A stretch of 48,575 nucleotides of DNA, taken from contig NZ_LAHP01000024.1 in assembly GCF_000987765.1 (NCBI RefSeq), positions 1 through 48,575 on the forward strand, given 5' to 3'. This stretch comes from Arsukibacterium sp. MJ3 (lineage in GTDB: Bacteria > Pseudomonadota > Gammaproteobacteria > Enterobacterales > Alteromonadaceae). The notes below the pieces were generated by a model, which saw only the letters and a list, made by a program, of their open reading frames with translations, ran no database searches and had not been told where the DNA came from. This document shows positions 43,694 to 48,575 of the stretch, piece by piece. Numbering within the stretch: the stretch's first letter is position 1; each line of letters begins with the position of its first letter. Both the position numbers and the translations under genes were made by a program.

Positions 43694-43893
43694 TAGACTT
43701 GTTGCTCCTGATACTGCTTAACACGTTGTTCACGGGCAATAGTAGCTTTAAGTTGTTGTTTAAACTGACGCTGCTGGTAAATACTGCCGCCAATTAACAC
43801 AATAAGCAGCAGATAAGTTATACCGAACGCCAGCCAAACAAAAAAGCCATAACCGCCCATAGCCAGAAAATCATTAAACGATTCAAAATACAT
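43693..43893 (-). CDS. ccmD: Haem exporter accessory protein CcmD
   Basis: A 66-residue single-span membrane protein ([20 protein letters not shown]) with a charged cytoplasmic tail, lying between ccmC and ccmE as usual. It helps release holo-CcmE from the CcmABC complex. Confidence 0.88.
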   Translation of the reverse strand: MYFESFNDFLAMGGYGFFVWLAFGITYLLLIVLIGGSIYQQRQFKQQLKATIAREQRVKQYQEQQV

Positions 43894-43895
43894 GC

Positions 43896-44627
43896 TTAGC
43901 CTCCCACTAGCTTTCTAACCCAGGGTCGATGTTGCTCATTCTCTAAAATTGCGGTGCGCAGCCGCAAACAAGTTAACGCCATTAACAACACAGCGAACGC
44001 TAAAATACTGATCAATAACGGCCAAAGCATACTAGGATCAATTGCTGGCCTAAACTTAGTTATGCTGGCGCCCTGATGCAGGGTGTTCCACCACTCTACT
44101 GAAAAATGAATAATCGGTAAATTTATTACCCCGACTAACGCCAGTAAGCTGGACACCTTAGCGCCAACCTTACGATCACTAAAGGCACCGTCTAACGCCA
44201 TAACACCAAAGTATAAAAATAACAAAATTAGCTGCGAGGTAAGGCGAGCATCCCATACCCACCAGGCGCCCCACATGGGTTTACCCCACGCCATGCCGGT
44301 GATTAAGGCAATAGCGGTATACACGGCACCAATTGGTGCTATAGCTAAAACGGCCCAATGCGCTACCTTTATTTGCCACACCAGGGCCACAAAAGCGGCG
44401 CTAGCCATGGCAGCATAAGCGCCCATAGACAAAATAGCGGCGGGCACATGAATATGAATGATCCGATAACTGTCGCCCTGCTGATAATCTGCAGGGGTAA
44501 AAGCGATACCCCAGATATTGCCCAGTAACAGCAATACCAAGGCTGTTACCATTAAAAAAGGCAGCAACTTGCCACAAAAATGGTATAACGTTTCACTTTT
44601 TGCGTAGGGATCTAACCATTTAAACAT
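43896..44627 (-). CDS. ccmC: Haem exporter membrane protein CcmC
   Basis: A 243-residue, six-span protein of the haem handling family, with the WWD motif (WGAWWVWDARLTSQL, about 122-136) and paired His residues, that loads haem onto CcmE. It lies 1 base from ccmB and 2 from ccmD in the operon. Confidence 0.95.
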   Translation of the reverse strand: MFKWLDPYAKSETLYHFCGKLLPFLMVTALVLLLLGNIWGIAFTPADYQQGDSYRIIHIHVPAAILSMGAYAAMASAAFVALVWQIKVAHWAVLAIAPIGAVYTAIALITGMAWGKPMWGAWWVWDARLTSQLILLFLYFGVMALDGAFSDRKVGAKVSSLLALVGVINLPIIHFSVEWWNTLHQGASITKFRPAIDPSMLWPLLISILAFAVLLMALTCLRLRTAILENEQHRPWVRKLVGG

Positions 44628-44628
44628 A

Positions 44629-45291
44629 TCAACTCACATTAATTCGCAAAGCACTGGTTACCGCCATCGGCACCAGCGCTAAAGCCAATAATAACATGGC
44701 CAGCAAAATGGCCAACTGTCCCTGATAACCCAAGCCCATGCTGGCGGCTTCTATGGCGCTGCTAGCAAAAATTAAAAGCGGAATATACAGCGGCAATATC
44801 AGTAATGCCAGTAAAATACCGCCTTTATCGGCTGCCATAGTAAGTGAAGAACCCAGCACACTTAACAAGCTAAGCAACGGCGTACCCAGCAGTAATGTTA
44901 ATGCCATAGCACCTAAAGCGGCTTGTTCCAGCCCAAGCAACAACGCCACCACCGGTGATATAAATAATAATGGCAAACCGGTACTAAGCCAATTAGCAAC
45001 GATTTTTGCCAATACAAAGGCTAAAAGACTATGTCGCCCGGCAACTAATTGCTCAATAACACCGTTACGATAATCGTCTTTAAATAAGCGCTCTGCTGCT
45101 AACAACACACTTAGCAGTGCCGCAATCCATACTATACCTGGTGCAATAATACGTAACATATTGGGCTCTGGCCCAATGCCCAGTGGGAACAAACTTAACA
45201 CGATAATAAAAAACAAGATGGGATTTAGCCAGTCTGCTTTCTGCCGGGCCAGCAAACGCAGTTCTCGCTGTAGAAATACGCCAGTTACCAT
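44629..45291 (-). CDS. ccmB: Haem exporter permease CcmB
   Basis: A 220-residue permease with about six spans, starting FLQRELRLLARQKADWLNP, the conserved CcmB N-terminus. With the ATPase CcmA it forms the transporter-like complex needed to release holo-CcmE. The start ATG 45291 overlaps the ccmA 3' end by 7 bases. Confidence 0.94.
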   Translation of the reverse strand: MVTGVFLQRELRLLARQKADWLNPILFFIIVLSLFPLGIGPEPNMLRIIAPGIVWIAALLSVLLAAERLFKDDYRNGVIEQLVAGRHSLLAFVLAKIVANWLSTGLPLLFISPVVALLLGLEQAALGAMALTLLLGTPLLSLLSVLGSSLTMAADKGGILLALLILPLYIPLLIFASSAIEAASMGLGYQGQLAILLAMLLLALALVPMAVTSALRINVS

Positions 45292-45944
45292 CGGTAGGCT
45301 ATCTCCAGTTGGACTAATGCCGGAAAATGTAAAGTAAGACGTTGGTGAGTGGTTAGGATAATGGCGCCGTTATTACTAAGGTGATGCAGCATTTGTTGCT
45401 GCAGTAATGCAATAGCACTTTGATCAAGCGCGGTAAAAGGCTCATCCAGGATCCAGATTTGCGCCGGAGTTAACCACAGCCTAGCCAGTGAGACACGGCG
45501 CTGTTGTCCGGCAGATAACATTCTGCAAGGAACATCTTCCAGGCCTGCCAGGCCAAGCTGCGCCAATACTGCCCAGTCATCTGCTAGTTTCAGGCCCGAT
45601 GCTGCACGCCAAAAAGCGAGATTTTCCAGCGCCGTTAATTGCTCATGTATACCGCTGTGATGGCCGATATAGCATAAGTTGCCACAATACACTGGCAAGC
45701 TGTGCTGCAATAGCTTAGCCTGATAATAAAGCTGGCCATCATCTGGCTGAGCTAAACCGGCTAAAATACGCAATAGCGAGCTTTTACCTGCGCCATTTTT
45801 ACCCATAACGTGCAATAACTGTCCCGGGTAAAGCTGTAATGACAAATCAGCAAACAGCAGCCGATCCTGACGAATACAACTTAGGTCAGTACCCTGCAAT
45901 AAAGGCCCGTTGGGGCTGGCGGGACTAGGCGGCGTTTTGTTCAC
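45285..45944 (-). CDS. ccmA: Haem exporter ATPase CcmA
   Basis: An ABC ATPase of 219 residues with Walker A GKNGAGKSS (about 49-57), the signature LSAGQQRRVSLARL and Walker B IWILDEPF. The start is GTG 45944, after GAGG. It opens the ccm operon. The 103-base gap to the FliK-like gene should hold divergent promoters for both, but no box is clear enough to call. Confidence 0.94.
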   Translation of the reverse strand: MNKTPPSPASPNGPLLQGTDLSCIRQDRLLFADLSLQLYPGQLLHVMGKNGAGKSSLLRILAGLAQPDDGQLYYQAKLLQHSLPVYCGNLCYIGHHSGIHEQLTALENLAFWRAASGLKLADDWAVLAQLGLAGLEDVPCRMLSAGQQRRVSLARLWLTPAQIWILDEPFTALDQSAIALLQQQMLHHLSNNGAIILTTHQRLTLHFPALVQLEIAYRW

Positions 45945-46047
45945 TTGCCTCGGTATCGACTGCGATTAAAATTGCGCGCATAGTAGCATACTGCGGCCGG
46001 AAAACGAATTAGATCCGTTGCTTGCAGGGTGATTAATCAGGAGAAAT

Positions 46048-48051
46048 ATGAGCCAGATCAATCTGGATAAGTTACTGCAAACCCCGCCAAGCCGTGCTGG
46101 CAATAATGCGGGCGCAAGCGCGCCAGAATTAAAACTGTTGGTGGGCGAACTTTACAACGCCCGTTTGCAAATGTTACCGGGTAGCAGCCAACTGCAACTT
46201 AACACGCCACAAGGCGCATTAACCTTAAACTTGCCTACACCGCAAGGCCAGCAAATTAACCAGCAGTTTGGCCAGCAATTACAGGTTAAACTTAGCCCGG
46301 CGGCCAATAACCAGCTTAGTTTACTCTTGCAAACCCCACCAGCAACGGTAAGCCGCATTAGCCTGAATCAGGCCCAGTTACCGGCCATTCTCAGCCAGTG
46401 GTTAAGTCAGCAACTACCGCAGCTAAGCAGCGCATTAACAAACCCGGCACTACTTAATGGCCAGGCTGAAACACCAACTCAGCAACAAGCCGCAGCGCAA
46501 CAACCGCTTAAAACAAGCAATAATGTGCTTAATCAGACCAACGCTGTAACATTACCAATAATACTTAATACTAAGAGCGGCCAGCTGCAGTTAGCCAATA
46601 CAGCAGGCAATAACCTACTGCTATTGACGCTAACCGGCAAAGAGTTGGCGACAATACAACAGTTAACGCAGCAGGCTGTAAACCTGAGCGCTCAGCCGTC
46701 AAAAACCGCTCAGTCTGCTGAGGGTAAAATAGCCATGTTGCTAAAACTTGAATTTAATAAGCCTAATCAACGTTTGCAACTGCAGGTGCAACTGCCTATG
46801 CCAGCAACAACTCAGCCGCTGGTATTAACTGCAACCAGTCAGCAACAGCTGTTACAGGCATTATTAAACTTGTTACCGCCCATTCGGGCCACGGCTGCGG
46901 TTACAGGCGGGACTGCTCCCACTACTATTACTTTAGGTGGGCTTAATATTGCCATACCCGCCACATTATTGGCCAACGTGGTCAATAACGCTGCTAATGC
47001 CAACACACCACTTTTATTACAATTACAGCCGCCAACCACAAAAAACAATCAGTGGCAGTTACTGATGCAGCCAGTACCGCAAACCCAGCAAATAACGCTG
47101 GAGCAAAGCCAGGCGAACCGTCTGCTGCAGTGGCAATCGACCACTACTGGCAGTGGTGGTTTACCCTTACCAGGCCAGACAATAACTAACTCGGCTGTGC
47201 TGCAAAACCAGCAGCCAGGCTTTACTACTTTGGCGCCGGAAACAAAGGCACAAGCCTGGCGTAATTTATTACCCTTGCTGGCGCAACCCTTAATGCAAAG
47301 CAACAACTTACCGAACCTACCGGCACCTTTACAGCAATTACTTAGCCAAATTCAACAAAGCTTACCGGAGGTCAGTAAACCATTGGCTGCGCCGGCTTTA
47401 GCCGCCCAGCTAAATGCCCTACTGCAGTTTCAGCCGCTGCAAAGCCAACCTAATTTGCAAACGTCAGGTGGCACGCTGGCACTAGCTATTCAATTATTGC
47501 TAGGTCATTTAAGCCAAAAGCAGCTATCACCAGCACAAAACGCTAGCGGTAACCGACTTAGCCAGTTAGTCTCGCAACTTGATCAATCTCAGGCGGGTAC
47601 GGCACTACGCCAATTAGCCAGTTTAAGCAGCCCAATACAGCAAAGCCAGTTAGCTACACTGGATGCACAAAGCCAGGTACAACAATGGTTGTTACAATTG
47701 CCGTTGCAGCAACAGGGCCAAACTATTCTGCCGCAATTATTGCTAGAACAACGCGAAGCTGACGCTAAAAGCGGCGATACCGGGAAAAAGCAATGGCAAC
47801 TGACCATGAAGTTTGACTTGCAACAATATGGCAAGCTGCTGGTGGTTGCGAAACTGCAAGAACAAGACTTACAACTGCAGTTTTATACTGATCATAATCA
47901 GGCTCTGCGGCTGGCACAAAAATTTCTGCCATTATTAAAAGATCGCTGTTTAGCGCAAGGGTTAACCGTGAGTAAAGCAGACTGTCAGTTAGGTAAAATT
48001 CCTGATAGCCTGCTACCACGCCATAACAGCCTGCTAACGGTAAAAGTATAA
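46048..48051 (+). CDS. FliK-like flagellar hook-length control protein
   Basis: A 667-residue protein that is extremely rich in Gln, Leu, Asn and Thr over most of its length. A compact C-terminal FliK-type domain covers about residues 570-660 (WQLTMKFDLQQYGKLLVVAKLQEQDLQ shortened here to its core KFDLQQYGKLLVVAKLQ, then TDHNQALRLAQKFLPLL). Hook-length rulers have such low-complexity N-terminal regions. It starts at ATG 46048 with AGGAG upstream. No other flagellar gene is near, and an FlhB-tail-like gene follows, so this may be a standalone FliK paralogue rather than the main hook ruler. Confidence 0.75.
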   Translation: MSQINLDKLLQTPPSRAGNNAGASAPELKLLVGELYNARLQMLPGSSQLQLNTPQGALTLNLPTPQGQQINQQFGQQLQVKLSPAANNQLSLLLQTPPATVSRISLNQAQLPAILSQWLSQQLPQLSSALTNPALLNGQAETPTQQQAAAQQPLKTSNNVLNQTNAVTLPIILNTKSGQLQLANTAGNNLLLLTLTGKELATIQQLTQQAVNLSAQPSKTAQSAEGKIAMLLKLEFNKPNQRLQLQVQLPMPATTQPLVLTATSQQQLLQALLNLLPPIRATAAVTGGTAPTTITLGGLNIAIPATLLANVVNNAANANTPLLLQLQPPTTKNNQWQLLMQPVPQTQQITLEQSQANRLLQWQSTTTGSGGLPLPGQTITNSAVLQNQQPGFTTLAPETKAQAWRNLLPLLAQPLMQSNNLPNLPAPLQQLLSQIQQSLPEVSKPLAAPALAAQLNALLQFQPLQSQPNLQTSGGTLALAIQLLLGHLSQKQLSPAQNASGNRLSQLVSQLDQSQAGTALRQLASLSSPIQQSQLATLDAQSQVQQWLLQLPLQQQGQTILPQLLLEQREADAKSGDTGKKQWQLTMKFDLQQYGKLLVVAKLQEQDLQLQFYTDHNQALRLAQKFLPLLKDRCLAQGLTVSKADCQLGKIPDSLLPRHNSLLTVKV

Positions 48052-48113
48052 CGACATGTCTTTACAAAAAGACGCTTACAAATGAGCATATTAACATCAG
48101 GAGCAATTAGCTA

Positions 48114-48440
48114 ATGTCAGAGCAGAACAATGCGCCCACAAAGCCTGCTCATAAAAGTGCAACCGCGTTAAAATATGATGGAAAATCGGCACCGACCATC
48201 GTTGCAAAAGGCCATGGCGAACTTGCTGACGATATTATTGCACTGGCCAGAGAGCATGGGGTGTTGATCCATCAGGATGATGAGCTAAACCGACTGCTCG
48301 GTCAGCTACAATTAGGCGATAATATTCCAAAAGAGTTGTACGTTGTTATTGCCGAGCTTATTGCCTTTTCTTATGTGCTACAGGGTAAATTTCCTGAGCA
48401 ATGGCAAAATATTCACCAGCGAATTGATTTAAAAACCTAG
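48114..48440 (+). CDS. FlhB C-terminal-domain-like protein (EscU/YscU/HrcU family)
   Basis: A 108-residue soluble protein equal to the cytoplasmic C-terminal domain of FlhB, with ATALKYDGKSAPTIVAKG, LADDIIALAREHGVLI and NIPKELYVVIAELIAFSY. It lacks the transmembrane half, and the NPTH autocleavage motif is absent (the region reads KPAHKSATALKY). FliK binds FlhB-C in the substrate switch, so pairing with the FliK-like gene 62 bases upstream suggests a related function. CAGGAG precedes ATG 48114. Confidence 0.85.
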   Translation: MSEQNNAPTKPAHKSATALKYDGKSAPTIVAKGHGELADDIIALAREHGVLIHQDDELNRLLGQLQLGDNIPKELYVVIAELIAFSYVLQGKFPEQWQNIHQRIDLKT

Positions 48441-48461
48441 CAATACTAAAAGGGGTCAAAT

Positions 48462-48476
48462 AAAAAGGGTCAGAGT
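48462..48476. repeat. Single REP-like half-site at the right edge
   Basis: AAAAAGGGTCAGAGT matches one arm of the palindrome family. It joins the right copy of the 95-base inverted repeat exactly where, in the left copy, the full palindrome stands; the second arm and centre (22 bases) are missing here. Confidence 0.85.
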
Positions 48477-48571
48477 CTGAGAGATCCCCACGAATTTAGG
48501 CATTTTAAAAACTCGCTTGCGGATCATCAATCAATGTTCGTAATTTATCAATCGCTGCTTGCCAGTGCTTT
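48477..48571 (-). repeat. Right copy of 95-base inverted repeat
   Basis: Exact reverse complement of 1-95. It starts 37 bases past the FlhB-like stop codon (48440) and runs to the window edge. The perfect identity of the two copies indicates a recent or conserved multicopy element. Confidence 0.95.
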
Positions 48572-48575
48572 TTTA
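48505..48575 (-). CDS. Partial C-terminus of the same unidentified protein as at 2-67
   Basis: Minus-strand frame entering from outside and ending TAA at 48505-48507, with the same 22 final residues as the left-edge frame and one further Lys codon. The 5' part lies beyond the window. Not assigned to a family. Confidence 0.4.
   Translation of the reverse strand, partial: KKHWQAAIDKLRTLIDDPQASF

Noticed and set aside
94..48476. CRISPR array made of the repeated GGGTCAGAGTGA sequences
   Set aside because: The copies are dispersed singly over the whole window, are palindromic, and have no regular spacers or cas genes.

Overview
The window looks like a gammaproteobacterial chromosome segment, probably from the Rheinheimera/Arsukibacterium/Alishewanella/Shewanella neighbourhood. 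This placement is an inference from gene content only: a full ccmABCDEFGHI cytochrome c maturation operon beside FliK-like and FlhB-tail-like genes, with mlaA and an RfaH-controlled surface polysaccharide locus next to it. No rRNA, tRNA or CRISPR array was seen. No stretch longer than about 210 bases lacks a gene or a described element.

Region 1 (163-27925, minus strand) is one long surface polysaccharide operon read from right to left. It starts with an ops element (28000-28011) in the leader, followed by the export gene wza (six SLBB repeats), wzz, a 37-codon relic of wecB, wecC, rmlB-rmlA-rmlD-rmlC, a hexapeptide acyltransferase, a WecE-type aminotransferase, wzx, a putative glycosyltransferase, an EpsG/Wzy-like polymerase and two GT2 glycosyltransferases. 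It continues with the wbpG-hisH2-hisF2 amidino-sugar trio, a bi-domain oxidoreductase, a heparinase II/III-like protein, a GT4 glycosyltransferase, a 4-reductase-like SDR, an embedded MntA-HepT toxin-antitoxin pair, a small phosphoglycosyl transferase, ugd and galU. The genes predict UDP-GlcA, UDP-ManNAcA, dTDP-L-Rha, a dTDP-4-amino-4,6-dideoxygalactose derivative and an amidino-modified sugar, assembled by a Wzx/Wzy route.

Region 2 (28136-38049, mostly minus strand) holds rfaH and a wzi-like outer membrane gene directly upstream of the operon. Beyond them lie a second, differently ordered rml set (A2-C2-D2-B2) and tviB/tviC (wbpO/wbpP) plus full-length wecB for UDP-GalNAcA and UDP-ManNAc. 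Splitting this region is a plus-strand REP-associated tyrosine transposase (RAYT) gene between two near-perfect palindromes. The same palindrome, or half of it, recurs at about seven places in the window. In several cases it supplies codons of genes, including the start codon of rmlB2.

Region 3 (38055-48440) is conserved core: mlaA, then ccmI-H-G-F-E-D-C-B-A (minus strand), and divergently a FliK-like gene and an FlhB C-domain-like gene.

The two window ends carry a perfect 95-base inverted repeat containing the 3' end of the same unidentified reading frame, so the segment is bracketed by, or its assembly ends in, a repeated element. The most notable signals are the RAYT/palindrome family being built into genes of the locus, the RfaH/ops pairing, the wecB relic upstream of wecC, and the toxin-antitoxin module inside the operon.
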